NCBI GenBank assembly: GCA_910588295.1 | Contig: CAJUQO010000043.1 | Location: 1,120-29,467 of the forward strand | Origin: an uncultured Lachnospiraceae bacterium | GTDB taxonomy: Bacteria; Bacillota; Clostridia; Lachnospirales; Lachnospiraceae | Reading direction: 5' to 3' | DNA length: 28,348 bases | Shown: one piece after another, positions 7,784-16,818 of the stretch | Numbering within the stretch: the stretch's first letter is position 1 | How the letters are laid out: every line of letters begins with the position of its first letter | The notes under the pieces: model-generated | Database searches by the model: none | Told to the model about the DNA's origin: nothing | Seen by the model: the letters and a program-made list of their open reading frames with translations, nothing else | Program-made: the position numbers and the translations under genes

Positions 7784-7849
7784 TTGACATTCACCCCATT
7801 CCGTGGCATTCTAAGTGTATGAATACATTTAATACACCCAATACATTTA
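7784..7849 (+). promoter_or_regulatory. Promoter and putative operator of the GntR-ABC operon
   Basis: TTGACA at 7784-7789 is a perfect -35; 17 nt downstream CATTCT (7807-7812) is a poor -10. Immediately after lies an inverted repeat GTGTAT (7815-7820) / ATACAC (7832-7837), with a nested GTAT-GA-ATAC (7817-7826). The decamer AATACATTTA is present twice (7822-7831 and 7840-7849), 18 bp apart. Symmetric GTnnTA-type sites overlapping the promoter are what YtrA-type GntR repressors use, so autoregulation by the first gene is likely. GAAAGGAGCG precedes that gene's ATG. Confidence 0.6.
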
Positions 7850-7931
7850 GTGCAGAAAATCCGCCCTGCGCAGGATTCGATTCCGGCACGGCAGTTTTCT
7901 GCAGACTCAGGCATATAGAAAGGAGCGGAAC

Positions 7932-8333
7932 ATGATCGCTATCGATTACAAGGATCGGCGGCCGCTGTACGAACAGGTGGTGGAGCGATACCGGGAATTA
8001 ATCCTGAATCAGGTACTGGAACCGGACAGCAAGCTGCCCTCCGTGCGCTCTCTGGCCATGGAGCTCTCTATCACCCCCAACACGATCCAACGGGCCTACA
8101 GCGAACTGGAGAAAGCCGGCTACATCTATACGGTAAAAGGGAGGGGAAATTTCGTATCGTCCAACGACTCCCTGATGGAGCTGAACAGAACACAGAAACT
8201 GGAGGACGTTAAAACTGCGGTACACGCCGCAAAGTCCGTGGGGCTGCCCCAAAAGATCATACTGGAAGCCGTGGAATTTATATATGGAGGTGCGACCTAT
8301 GATACAAATTCAGAACGTCAGCAAACAGTTTGA
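7932..8333 (+). CDS. GntR-family transcriptional regulator (YtrA subfamily)
   Basis: A 133-residue regulator. The N-terminal winged helix-turn-helix (about 9-75) reads RPLYEQVVERYRELILNQVL, then LPSVRSLAMELSITPNTIQR, AYSELEKAGYIYT and VKGRGNFV, a classic GntR domain. The remaining tail of about 55 residues is too short for a FadR, HutC or MocR effector domain; this is the YtrA architecture, in which the tail only dimerises. Such genes usually head an ABC exporter operon that they repress, exactly as here. The 3' end overlaps the ABC ATPase gene by 35 nt. The inverted repeat at 7815-7837 is the likely target. Confidence 0.93.
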   Translation: MIAIDYKDRRPLYEQVVERYRELILNQVLEPDSKLPSVRSLAMELSITPNTIQRAYSELEKAGYIYTVKGRGNFVSSNDSLMELNRTQKLEDVKTAVHAAKSVGLPQKIILEAVEFIYGGATYDTNSERQQTV

Positions 8334-9198
8334 TAAAGTCGAAGCCGTGAAAAACCTGTCCCTGGCCATCGAGGAGGGAAAAGTCTTCGGTATGCTGGGC
8401 ACCAACGGGGCGGGCAAGAGCACGCTGCTGCGCATGATCTGCGGCATTATCCGCCCGGACAAGGGCACGATCACCATGGATGACGAGCCGGTCTACGAAG
8501 CCCCGGCACAAAAAAGCCGCATTTTCTATATTTCCGACGACGCTTTCTACTATAACAATGCTTCCCCGGAGGAGATGGCCCTGTCCTACCGGCTCCATTA
8601 CCCGGAGATGGATCTGGAACGGCTCTTTGACCTGCTGGGCAAATTCGGGCTGGACAAAAAGCGCAAGATCAAAACCTTCTCAAAGGGTATGAAAAAGCAG
8701 TTCTCCATCCTGGCGGGCATCTGCTCCGGCACTCGGTGGCTGTTTTGCGATGAAACCTTTGACGGCCTGGATCCGGTGATGCGCCAGGCTGTAAAAACCC
8801 TATTTGCCCAGGAAATGTGCGATCGGGCTTTCACACCGGTCATTGCCTCCCACAACCTGCGGGAGCTGGAGGATATCTGCGACCATGTGGGACTTCTGCA
8901 CGAGGGCGGCGTCCTTCTTTCCAGAGACCTGGAAGATATGCGGAGCAGCCTGCACAAGATCCAGTTCGCGGCCCGGGAGGACATCACGCCCTATGTGCGG
9001 GAACATCTGGATCTCCTGCATCTGGAAACCCGGGGCTCCCTGGTCACTGTCACGGCCCGGGGCGACCTGGACGATATTCTGGCGGCCATAGAATCCCAAC
9101 AGCCGATCTTCTGCGAAGCGCTGCCGCTTTCCTTGGAAGAAATCTTTATCAGTGAAACGGGGGTAACAGGATATGACATCAAAAACCTCATTCTATAG
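8299..9198 (+). CDS. ABC transporter ATP-binding protein
   Basis: A 299-residue cytoplasmic ATPase partnering the permease downstream. Walker A GTNGAGKST at about 34-42; signature FSKGMKKQ (a variant of LSGGQ common in exporters of the YtrB/CcmA type); Walker B LFCDETFDGLDP with catalytic Glu; H-loop IASHNLRELEDICDH. A C-terminal extension of about 90 residues follows. The ATG at 8299 is preferred because GGAGGTG lies 6 nt upstream; an in-frame ATG at 8284 lacks a binding site. It overlaps the regulator gene upstream and the permease gene downstream (26 nt), so translation is tightly coupled. Confidence 0.95.
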   Translation: MIQIQNVSKQFDKVEAVKNLSLAIEEGKVFGMLGTNGAGKSTLLRMICGIIRPDKGTITMDDEPVYEAPAQKSRIFYISDDAFYYNNASPEEMALSYRLHYPEMDLERLFDLLGKFGLDKKRKIKTFSKGMKKQFSILAGICSGTRWLFCDETFDGLDPVMRQAVKTLFAQEMCDRAFTPVIASHNLRELEDICDHVGLLHEGGVLLSRDLEDMRSSLHKIQFAAREDITPYVREHLDLLHLETRGSLVTVTARGDLDDILAAIESQQPIFCEALPLSLEEIFISETGVTGYDIKNLIL

Positions 9199-11401
9199 TT
9201 ATATGAAAAACGACGCGCGCCACCGCCTCTGGGTGCCCGCCCTGTCCTGTGTGGTATTTTTCTTTGTGGTCATCGCCGTGGCCATGGCTTCCCAGAACCT
9301 GCGAAACGCCATGCAGGGCGAGGTCTACCAAATGCAGCAGGCGCTGGACTTTGCCGAGTCCATATTTTCCAAAGAAAATATTTTCCTTACCCTCATCGCC
9401 GCTGTGGGCGCGACGATCTGCGGACTGGAGGGCTTTTCCTATCTGTTCAGCCGCAAAAAGACCGACTATTTCCACAGCCTGCCCATGAAAAGGGAACACC
9501 TGTTTTTTCTGCGCTGGCTGGGCGGCCTGCTGTTTTACCTGGTGCCCTACATCCTCTGCATGGTGATCTGCACCATACTGCTGGGCGGCAGCGGACTGAC
9601 CACCCATATGTATTACCAGAATCTCTGGATAGGGTTTTTGTATAATCTGGTTGTATTTCTGCTGATTTACCACACGGCGATCCTAGCCGTAATGCTCACG
9701 GGCCAGATCCTGGTGGCAATCGCCGGTTTCGGCATCCTGCTGTCCTATACCGTCATTGTCAATTACCTAGTTCCCATCTATGTGCAGAGCTTTTACCGCA
9801 CCTACGATACGCAGAATATGGCCACTCTGGGATTTCTGCGGTATCTCTCCCCCTTACATGTGTGGGTGGATCTGACTGCGGACGGCCGTTTTGTCTCATG
9901 GCTGGCAGCCATACTGCTGATGGCAGCCATGCTCGTGGCCAGCTTTGTACTGTACCGCCTCCGTCCGTCGGAGGCTGCGGGAAACAGCATCACTTTTCCG
10001 GTGAGCCGCCCTGTCATCCGCATCCTGCTGGTGATCCCGTTCAGCCTGTACGTTGCCCTGGCCTTCCACGAGATAGCCGAGTGGGCGTCGGCGTTCTGGA
10101 GCATCTTCGGCCTGGCTATATTCGCCCTGCTGATCCATGCGCTGATCGAGATCATCTATGATTTCGATATCCGCTCCGCCCTGCACCACTGGCCGCAGCT
10201 CGCGGGATGCTTTCTGGCCGGGCTTGCTTTCCTGGGATTTTTCCTGACAGACCCGCTGCGCCTGGATTCCCGGCTGCCCGCCATCAACAATGTGAGCGCC
10301 GTTTACCTGGATTTGCCGCTGGACAACAATATTCCCTATTTCCACAAATCGGATCTGCTCAGCCAGACGCCTTTAGAATCCTGCAATGAATTGAGCATGA
10401 CCTCCTACCGGCTGGAGCATACGGCTCTCACCGGGGATAGTCTCCAGCTTGCCTACAACCTGATCCGAAATGCCCAGAAAATATCCGAAAACGACAATGG
10501 ATACCAAAACCTGTATCAGGCCAACCTGAATATCGCTTTCCGCAAGAAAAACGGCAGCCTGGAATACCGGAACTTCGATCTGTGGCTGCCTGCAAACAAG
10601 GGTGACCTGATGGAAGTCTATAATATGAGGGAACTCAGAGAAACCCATTTCCAGATCGTTTCACTGCCATCGGATATTTACAGAAGCATGGCGGTCAAGG
10701 ATGCGGCGGAAAATACTTTCAGCAGAAATTTCTCCGAGGCGGAGATCAGCGAGTTTATAGATATCTATAAGCGGGAACTGCTGGAACAGACTGCTGAGGA
10801 TGCCATCGCCTACCCGTCTATCGGGCAGCTGGAGCTGACCACGAAAAGCAATGTAGTTCTGCATGCTTACCAGATCTACTCTTCCTTTACCGACACGCTG
10901 GCCTGGCTGAAAGACCACACCATTGACCTGAATGCCTGGACCAGACAAATGACTCCCGCCAGCATAACCATAGAGCGGGAGCGCAATGAATCCTATTACA
11001 GCAATGGGTATTACGAGGATGAGGTATACTACGAGCCGGAGTTTGCCGAAGACATGGCAGACGAATATGAGGAAGGCACCCACGTCCTTGATGAAGGTTC
11101 CCCCGCTTCGGAAGATACCACTGCCGCGGAAACAACCGCCACCGATGAAAAGGGGCCGTTCTTCCCCGTTACCATCACGGATCCGCAGCGCATCCGTAGC
11201 CTGCTGTCCCATCTGTACAACCGAAAACTGTACGAATTCAATGATATACTGAACGAAAAAAACGAGATACAGTATGTGGTCAACGTTTCCTTTAAGGACG
11301 CGGACACCGCTTCTGTCTACAATATGGAATTCGTATGCGACGCTGATTTTGATATGGACGCCTATCTGGCCGAAGGAGAGAACGCCGATGGCAAGCAGTA
11401 A
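9173..11401 (+). CDS. Large ABC transporter permease with C-terminal soluble domain
   Basis: A 742-residue membrane protein. The N-terminal half (about 1-365) has eight to ten hydrophobic segments, e.g. VVFFFVVIAVAMAS, FLTLIAAVGATICG, LLFYLVPYILCMVICTILL, FLLIYHTAILAVML and LLMAAMLVASFVLY. Early on there is the motif FSRKKTDYFHSLPMKREHLF, typical of exporter permeases where the segment after TM2 carries a 'D..HSLP..R' box. The C-terminal half (about 370-742) is soluble and probably extracytoplasmic. It has a strongly acidic, Tyr- and Thr-rich linker (about 605-660). This is the architecture of YtrC/YtrD-like permeases with a sensor-like tail. The start has GGGGG before it and overlaps the ATPase stop. 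Substrate unknown. Confidence 0.85.
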   Translation: MTSKTSFYSYMKNDARHRLWVPALSCVVFFFVVIAVAMASQNLRNAMQGEVYQMQQALDFAESIFSKENIFLTLIAAVGATICGLEGFSYLFSRKKTDYFHSLPMKREHLFFLRWLGGLLFYLVPYILCMVICTILLGGSGLTTHMYYQNLWIGFLYNLVVFLLIYHTAILAVMLTGQILVAIAGFGILLSYTVIVNYLVPIYVQSFYRTYDTQNMATLGFLRYLSPLHVWVDLTADGRFVSWLAAILLMAAMLVASFVLYRLRPSEAAGNSITFPVSRPVIRILLVIPFSLYVALAFHEIAEWASAFWSIFGLAIFALLIHALIEIIYDFDIRSALHHWPQLAGCFLAGLAFLGFFLTDPLRLDSRLPAINNVSAVYLDLPLDNNIPYFHKSDLLSQTPLESCNELSMTSYRLEHTALTGDSLQLAYNLIRNAQKISENDNGYQNLYQANLNIAFRKKNGSLEYRNFDLWLPANKGDLMEVYNMRELRETHFQIVSLPSDIYRSMAVKDAAENTFSRNFSEAEISEFIDIYKRELLEQTAEDAIAYPSIGQLELTTKSNVVLHAYQIYSSFTDTLAWLKDHTIDLNAWTRQMTPASITIERERNESYYSNGYYEDEVYYEPEFAEDMADEYEEGTHVLDEGSPASEDTTAAETTATDEKGPFFPVTITDPQRIRSLLSHLYNRKLYEFNDILNEKNEIQYVVNVSFKDADTASVYNMEFVCDADFDMDAYLAEGENADGKQ

Positions 11402-12311
11402 AGGGGCATCCGCCGCCCACGAAAAACATCGCAAAAGAGGGAGCCGCCTGTGGCTGCTCCCTCTCCTATTCTTACTCATGATTCCATGTCTGTACTTGGG
11501 CGTACGGCATTTCAAACCGGACTGGATCTTTCTGGCAGAAGAACAGATCGCCGGGATCACCCGCCATGCCAATCTGACGGAGATTCCCAAGAACAAACTG
11601 TCCATCGAGAAAATTTCTCTTACAGATATTTGCAATCAGCCGGATACTTATACAGCAGACTCTTCTCTGCTGCTGGTCAACGATACCCATATGCTGTCCG
11701 AGGATTACACGCCGGATCTGACCGACTACGAAGACACTGATGTGGAGATGAATCCCTCCCTGGAGGAACCCTATCGCAATCTGGCAGCAGAGATTAAAGA
11801 CCGTTTCGATACGCCCCTGTATATCCGGAGCAGCTACCGCAGCGCCGCCCAGCAGAAAGCGGAAAGCGAGGCCGAGCCTGCTCTGGCCGCCGCCGTGGGG
11901 GCCAGTGAACATGAAACCGGCCTGGCCCTGGACGTCTATGTGCCCCGGTTCGCCGGAAGCGGTTTTATCAAAAGCGGCGCCGGACAGTATGTGAACCGAT
12001 ACTGCTGGCAGTACGGTTTCATCATCCGCTATCCCTGCGGCAAAGAATCCGTCACCGGCATCCCCTATGAACCGTGGCATCTGCGCTATGTGGGAAACCC
12101 CCATGCCGAGATCATATACAAGGCATCCCTGACCCTGGAAGAATATTTGGAATCACTGGTTCCGGGCGCCTGCTACGAATACGGCGGATATCTGATCACG
12201 CGCCAGGCACCGGAAAACGGCACGTTGTCTATACCGGAAGGCTTGCAGGATATCCATATTTCCCCGGACAACGAGGGACACTATGTCATCTGCGGAATCA
12301 TGGCGGACTGA
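11388..12311 (+). CDS. Membrane-anchored D,D-carboxypeptidase, VanY/M15B family
   Basis: Removes terminal D-Ala from peptidoglycan precursors (family knowledge). 307 residues: basic N-terminus, one membrane anchor (about 20-39, LWLLPLLFLLMIPCLYLGV), a spacer, and the M15B domain at about 145-265. Zinc and catalytic motifs are intact: SSYRSAAQQ, SEHETGLALD (His and Asp ligands) and EPWHLRYV (His ligand plus catalytic Glu). An approximately 45-residue tail follows. The start at 11388 is chosen because AAGGAGAG lies 8 nt upstream; the longer upstream reading has no membrane logic. It overlaps the permease gene by 14 nt, so it belongs to the GntR-ABC operon, suggesting a response to envelope stress or cell-wall-active compounds. 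No vanHAX genes are present. Confidence 0.9.
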   Translation: MASSKGASAAHEKHRKRGSRLWLLPLLFLLMIPCLYLGVRHFKPDWIFLAEEQIAGITRHANLTEIPKNKLSIEKISLTDICNQPDTYTADSSLLLVNDTHMLSEDYTPDLTDYEDTDVEMNPSLEEPYRNLAAEIKDRFDTPLYIRSSYRSAAQQKAESEAEPALAAAVGASEHETGLALDVYVPRFAGSGFIKSGAGQYVNRYCWQYGFIIRYPCGKESVTGIPYEPWHLRYVGNPHAEIIYKASLTLEEYLESLVPGACYEYGGYLITRQAPENGTLSIPEGLQDIHISPDNEGHYVICGIMAD

Positions 12312-12394
12312 CCTTCCATCCGCACCGGATTTAACTGAACCACAATCGTTCCGGAAGCAGATCCCTCCTGTGCGGCACATGGATAAGCTTCTTT

Positions 12395-14743
12395 TCAGAT
12401 CCGGCTGCCATGGCAGGTGAAGTAGATGATCTGATACTCCCGGGACAGTTCTTCCAAAAGAGCCCGTCCCCGCGCAAGCTTCCCTTCATCCAGGTTTACA
12501 AAAGGATCGTCCATAACCAGGAATGGTTTTTCCTCCTCATACATGGCGTCCACCAGCGCCAGCCGGGTACAGATCCCGGCAAATTCCCTGAGGCCCGTAC
12601 TCATATATTCCTGACTGTGAAGGCTCCCCAGGGCCTCCTCCCCGGGAGTTAATTCCACATCCAGCCGCAGACGGGCGGCGGCTTCCTCATCCAGCATTCC
12701 CATATATTTTTTAAATCCCTGCCGCATCCGTTCCATATAACGGGCGGCATAGGATTCTTTCGCCTGTCTCAGATACCACATTGTCTTCTCCAGCAGGCCG
12801 GCCTGTTTCCTGCCATTCTCATATAGCTCCGTCAGGCGATGGATCTCCCGCTCCGTTTCCTCCAGCTGCCCCGCCTCCGCAGTCAGTATTTCGATATCTT
12901 TCCGACAGGCTTCCGCCTCCCGGAGCAGTTCCTCCCTCTGCTTTTCCAATTCATATCGCCTTTTCTGTATCTGCCACAGAGAAATATTCTCTCCTCCGTC
13001 GAAATCCGCAGACAGCAGTTCCGGATTACTTTCTGTCCGCTCCTGGGAAACATCTTTTGGGGCATATCCGGACAGACTGTTCTCTGTCCGGGTGAAAGCG
13101 TTCCGTCCCGCCTTGTCCGCGCGCTCATTTACTTCACACATGTACGTCTCCCATTCCGCCTGATGCCTCGCAAACTGCTCGGAAAGGCGCAGATAATCCC
13201 GCTGCCTGTCCCGCATCCTCAGCAGTTCCTCCCGTCCCAGTCCAGAATCGTCCATCTGATATTTTTGTAAAAATCGGCGTTTTTTCTCTTCTATTTCGGA
13301 CAAACGGCGGCAGCGTTCCTCCGTGCGGATCCGGTGTTCAGCCTGTAAACTCTCCAGATGCTGCTTCTGCAGACGCACCCGCTCTTCCTGTGCAGCATAC
13401 AGTACAGAGCTTTGCTTTCTGTCATTTCCGCTGCTATCTGTCCGGCCTGCGGCTGTGATTCTATACATCAGGAAACCAAACATTGCGATTACCAGACCCA
13501 CTATGCCTATCCCTTTTCCCATAGAATCCAAAAGCACGGACATGGAAAGTTGACCGGCTGATACCTGTCCGGCAAACAGCAAACATACACCGAGAAGCAT
13601 GATCACCGCACCGCAAACAGACAGCCTCCGCCAGAAAGCAGCAGATCTCTTCATATGCCCGGTTTCCATACCCTGGTTCACGGACGGCATACCGCCGGAT
13701 TCTCCCCCAGCCTTTGCAGCCCGTCTCCCGGACGGCATATCGCCGGATTCTCTCTGCATCTGCTCCAGCAGCGCCTGTTCTCTTTCCCACTGGCCTTTCG
13801 CCTCCCGGATGGCCGCGTCGTCCTCCCGGGCCAGAAGCTCTCCTCGCTGCATTTCCTCAAGGAGCAGCCCGTCTAGCTCCTCCTCTGAGGGCACGCCGCC
13901 CCGAAAATAATCGTCCAGAGGTTTTAATTGTTCCTCATCCTCCCAAAGCTGTCCCAGCAGCATCTCCCGACGCCGTCCCTCGGCCCTGGCAGTCTGACTC
14001 TGGTGAAACCGCCTCTCCTGCTCCTGTATGCGGGCCAGCTCGGCGCCCATGGCCCTCTCTTTCTCCAGAGCACCGGCAAGCCGCGCCCCGCATCTGTCCC
14101 TCTCCCGGCCCTTCTCCACACATTGTTCCCGTTTCTGCCGAAGGGCGGACAACTCCCGCTCCCATTGGGCCAAAAGGCCCCTGTTCCCAGTCTTTTTGTA
14201 CTCCTTTAGGCGACGGTCCAGAAGCGCCATAGCCTCGTCATAGCGATCCACATCACCGCCATACTCCTCCAGACGGTTCAGCCGTGCATTCAGCCTATCG
14301 GATATGACGACCGGCAGGCTCCCCTGGGGGAAAAAGCTGCTGCGGGCAAAAGAGTCACGATCCACTCCGAAAAGTTCCTCGCCAATGGCTTCCGTGTAAT
14401 CCCGGCTGGGAAGCCCCGTAGCCATGTCGTACAAGGCAAACGTATCATCTCTGTCCTTATCCCCGAAAAAACGCTCCAGTTTATATTCTTTATTTTCATG
14501 AGCAAAAATCACATATCCGCCCCAGCGCCCTCCCTGCCAGGGTTTATAGCGTTTCCGCTCATTCTCCGCCAGTTTTTTTCTGGGTGAACAGGCCATGCCG
14601 AAAAACATAGCTTTTAAAAAGACTGCCAGCGTGGTTTTCCCCCAACCGTTATTCGCCCGGATCACATTCATCCCCCGGGAAAATTCCATGGCAAACCGAC
14701 GGTGCCGGCCGAAATTTTCTATGTAACAGGATATCAGCTTCAT
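12395..14743 (-). CDS. YhaN/SbcC-like AAA ATPase with coiled coils and internal membrane hairpin
   Basis: A 782-residue SMC/Rad50-type ATPase, the likely partner of the SbcD-like nuclease upstream. N-terminal FGRHRRFAMEF, then Walker A ANNGWGKTT (30-38). Long charged coiled-coil segments run over about 180-350 and 450-640. C-terminal signature TGLREFAG, Walker B FLVMDDPFVNLD and a final FTCHGSRI switch. Within the middle (about 370-430) are two hydrophobic stretches, VCGAVIMLLGVCLLFAG and IGIVGLVIAMFGFLMY, which would place the tip of the coiled coil in the membrane, as reported for YhaN-type proteins. The start overlaps the nuclease stop (ATGA, 4 nt). It is the last gene of the unit that starts at the THF riboswitch; no clear terminator was found before the convergent VanY-like gene. 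Confidence 0.88.
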   Translation of the reverse strand: MKLISCYIENFGRHRRFAMEFSRGMNVIRANNGWGKTTLAVFLKAMFFGMACSPRKKLAENERKRYKPWQGGRWGGYVIFAHENKEYKLERFFGDKDRDDTFALYDMATGLPSRDYTEAIGEELFGVDRDSFARSSFFPQGSLPVVISDRLNARLNRLEEYGGDVDRYDEAMALLDRRLKEYKKTGNRGLLAQWERELSALRQKREQCVEKGRERDRCGARLAGALEKERAMGAELARIQEQERRFHQSQTARAEGRRREMLLGQLWEDEEQLKPLDDYFRGGVPSEEELDGLLLEEMQRGELLAREDDAAIREAKGQWEREQALLEQMQRESGDMPSGRRAAKAGGESGGMPSVNQGMETGHMKRSAAFWRRLSVCGAVIMLLGVCLLFAGQVSAGQLSMSVLLDSMGKGIGIVGLVIAMFGFLMYRITAAGRTDSSGNDRKQSSVLYAAQEERVRLQKQHLESLQAEHRIRTEERCRRLSEIEEKKRRFLQKYQMDDSGLGREELLRMRDRQRDYLRLSEQFARHQAEWETYMCEVNERADKAGRNAFTRTENSLSGYAPKDVSQERTESNPELLSADFDGGENISLWQIQKRRYELEKQREELLREAEACRKDIEILTAEAGQLEETEREIHRLTELYENGRKQAGLLEKTMWYLRQAKESYAARYMERMRQGFKKYMGMLDEEAAARLRLDVELTPGEEALGSLHSQEYMSTGLREFAGICTRLALVDAMYEEEKPFLVMDDPFVNLDEGKLARGRALLEELSREYQIIYFTCHGSRI

Positions 14744-15819
14744 TCCTCCAGCTCCTCCCCCGCCAGGGCCCGTATGCCCATGCGTATAATCTTTTCTTTT
14801 TCCTCATCCCCCAGGTCCCCGCCGCTGACCAGCCGGACAAACTCCCCTTTCAGGGAGCAGTCATACCGGTAACTGTCATAGGGCACGGCCAGACGAGTTC
14901 TGTCGTACAGTTTTGCAAAATAAAAGTTCTCCCGCAACCACTGCGTCAGATACGCCGTATTTTTTTCCGCGTTCACAGGAATCTCCCCGGTGAGTACGAC
15001 CTTTACCAGAGAGGAAGCCGGTATCTGCGCCGCTGCCCGCCGCACGGCCTCCAGCATCCGGGGACTGGTATCCATATCCGACACATCCACGGAGATTTCT
15101 GCACACTGTCTGGCTGCAAAAGGGACAAACTGTGTCTTTACGCGCCCCTTCTGAATATCCAGCAGCACAAAGCCCTTCCGGCCGCACTCATCGAAGCCGC
15201 GTCCCTCCAGACAGCCGCTGTAGCACCACATCCCCCGGTCGTCCAGTTTCTCCAGCCGGTAGGAATGGATATGGCCCAGCGCCAGATAATCAATACTGCG
15301 GTTCTGTAGTTTTCCGATGGGAATGATCCCGTCCCCGCTCCCGTAATCTGCCTCCTGGCCGTGAAGGGTGACGATGTTGACCCGATCTCCGGCAAGCCGC
15401 AGAGTGTCATAAATGTATTCCTGGTTTTCGGCCGTCAGCTCCACGCCGCCCACCACGGCCTCCCCGTAGTCCCAGAACACCCACGCATCGGAAAACAACT
15501 TCAAGTTCTGCGGCATATCCCCGTCAAAACTCCGCAGAAAATCCTCCGGGTCATGGTTTCCCTTTAGATACAGAAAGTCTATCCCCGGATGTTTGACGAT
15601 CTCGGCCTTCACCACATGGAGGGCCGTCCGCGATACCCGGCCGCCGTCAAACAGATCTCCCGCGATCAGGATAGCCCGGACACCCTCCTTGGCAGCATAC
15701 GCCACCATGTGCGTAAAGGTTCCCAAAAGCTCCTGTCTGCGCTCCCTGGCCTGTTCTTTAGTCAAATTGGCCTCCATCCGGGAATCCAGATGGAGGTCTG
15801 CACAGTGAATCAATTTCAT
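14740..15819 (-). CDS. YhaO/SbcD-like metallophosphoesterase (DNA repair exonuclease)
   Basis: 359 residues, Mre11/SbcD family, giving a DNA double-strand end nuclease with the ATPase downstream. The phosphoesterase motifs are all present: ADLHLDS (7-13), AGDLFDGG (about 52-59), KGNHDPEDF (about 80-88), LHGQEAD (about 155) and GHIHSY (about 180). The C-terminal capping domain continues to the end. The start at 15819 (MKLIHCADLHLDS) is chosen over an upstream in-frame ATG because motif I normally sits at the extreme N-terminus; AAAAGGAA precedes it. It lies 7 nt downstream of folBK and overlaps yhaN-like by 4 nt, so it is co-transcribed with both. Confidence 0.92.
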   Translation of the reverse strand: MKLIHCADLHLDSRMEANLTKEQARERRQELLGTFTHMVAYAAKEGVRAILIAGDLFDGGRVSRTALHVVKAEIVKHPGIDFLYLKGNHDPEDFLRSFDGDMPQNLKLFSDAWVFWDYGEAVVGGVELTAENQEYIYDTLRLAGDRVNIVTLHGQEADYGSGDGIIPIGKLQNRSIDYLALGHIHSYRLEKLDDRGMWCYSGCLEGRGFDECGRKGFVLLDIQKGRVKTQFVPFAARQCAEISVDVSDMDTSPRMLEAVRRAAAQIPASSLVKVVLTGEIPVNAEKNTAYLTQWLRENFYFAKLYDRTRLAVPYDSYRYDCSLKGEFVRLVSGGDLGDEEKEKIIRMGIRALAGEELEE

Positions 15820-15826
15820 ATTTTTC

Positions 15827-16666
15827 TTATTCCTTTTCTGCGGCTCCGCCCTGTTTCTCCATAAGATCCCTATAGAGGTCACGGATCGTCCTGTGATGAA
15901 CCGGATGGACATGGCCCGGTGCAATTTCATTCATGGGAACCAGCACAAAATCCCGCAGAGCGATCTCAATATGGGGAATCATCAATTCCTCCGTATCCAT
16001 AACCAGATCATCATAGAACAAAATGTCCAGATCCAGGGTACGCGGCCCCCAGCGGAGCACCCGCTCCCGGCCCGCCCCGGTCTCTATGCCGTGGAGCACT
16101 TCCAGAAGCTCCTGCGGCGTGAACAGCGTATACAGCTCCAGCGCCCCGTTCAAAAAATCCGGCTGATCCGTCACACCGTAGGGTTTTGTCACAAGGTACT
16201 CGGACACTCTGCCTATACGGCAGCCCGCCGTGTGAGACAATTTCTCCACGGCAAAATCCAGATTTGCCCTGCTGTCACCGATATTAGAGCCAAGGGCAAT
16301 GTAAGCCCTGTGCCAGCCCCGTTCCACCTCCACCGACACAGTATCCAAAGGCAGCCCCACCGGGGCCCAGGGCTTTTTCAGCTCGATGCGCACCTTCTCG
16401 ATGGGCAGTTCTCGCAGCAGACAGGCCGCCAGCCGTTCCGCCACAGCCTCCAGAAGCTTGCAGGTATGTTCCTCCATAAACCGTTTGATCCTGTGGCAAA
16501 CAGCGCCGTAATCCACCGAGAGCTCCAGTTCATCCTCCATGCCCGCCCGCCGCACATCCAGATACAGTTCTGCGGAGACCACAAATTTCTGTCCCAGCGT
16601 ATTCTCCTCCGGATACACGCCGTGTTTCGCCCATATTTCCAAATCGCGGATATGTATGCAGTCCAT
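15827..16666 (-). CDS. folK: Bifunctional dihydroneopterin aldolase / HPPK (FolB-FolK fusion)
   Basis: Two consecutive folate steps in one 279-residue chain: dihydroneopterin to 6-hydroxymethyl-dihydropterin plus glycolaldehyde, then pyrophosphorylation by ATP. FolB domain about 1-118: WAKHGVYPEE, LSVDYGAV and the catalytic-Lys region RIELKKPWAPV. FolK domain about 121-279: AYIALGSNIGDS, YLVTKPYGVTDQPDFLNG, RWGPRTLDLDILFYDD and IPHIEIALRDFVLVP, containing the ATP- and pterin-binding residues. Start at 16666 is supported by GGGGGAGGAAACAG immediately upstream; a longer in-frame start at 16732 adds a non-conserved tail. It follows folP after a 211-nt gap that contains a palindrome. Confidence 0.95.
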   Translation of the reverse strand: MDCIHIRDLEIWAKHGVYPEENTLGQKFVVSAELYLDVRRAGMEDELELSVDYGAVCHRIKRFMEEHTCKLLEAVAERLAACLLRELPIEKVRIELKKPWAPVGLPLDTVSVEVERGWHRAYIALGSNIGDSRANLDFAVEKLSHTAGCRIGRVSEYLVTKPYGVTDQPDFLNGALELYTLFTPQELLEVLHGIETGAGRERVLRWGPRTLDLDILFYDDLVMDTEELMIPHIEIALRDFVLVPMNEIAPGHVHPVHHRTIRDLYRDLMEKQGGAAEKE

Positions 16667-16818
16667 TCTGTTTCCTCCCCCATTCCCATCACAACAGCCT
16701 TCTTCTGTATGCATCCGGACAAGCCGCACCATTGTCTTTTTGCTACTGCAACGGCTTCTCTGCCTATTATCTCAACGCCCTTTCAGGCTTTATGTTGGCA
16801 CAATATATGCGTTCTTAC

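Noticed and set aside
7630..7935. Plus-strand 101-codon frame before the GntR gene
   Set aside because: It spans the GntR promoter and operator and has no ribosome binding site or protein-like composition.
11274..11387. Longer N-terminus for the VanY-like protein
   Set aside because: The extension lies wholly inside the permease gene in another frame; a good ribosome site sits before the ATG at 11388, and the membrane anchor follows that start.
12312..12394. Search for a bidirectional terminator between the convergent VanY-like and YhaN-like genes
   Set aside because: Only a weak ATCCG/CGGAT stem with three T was found; not strong enough to report as a terminator.
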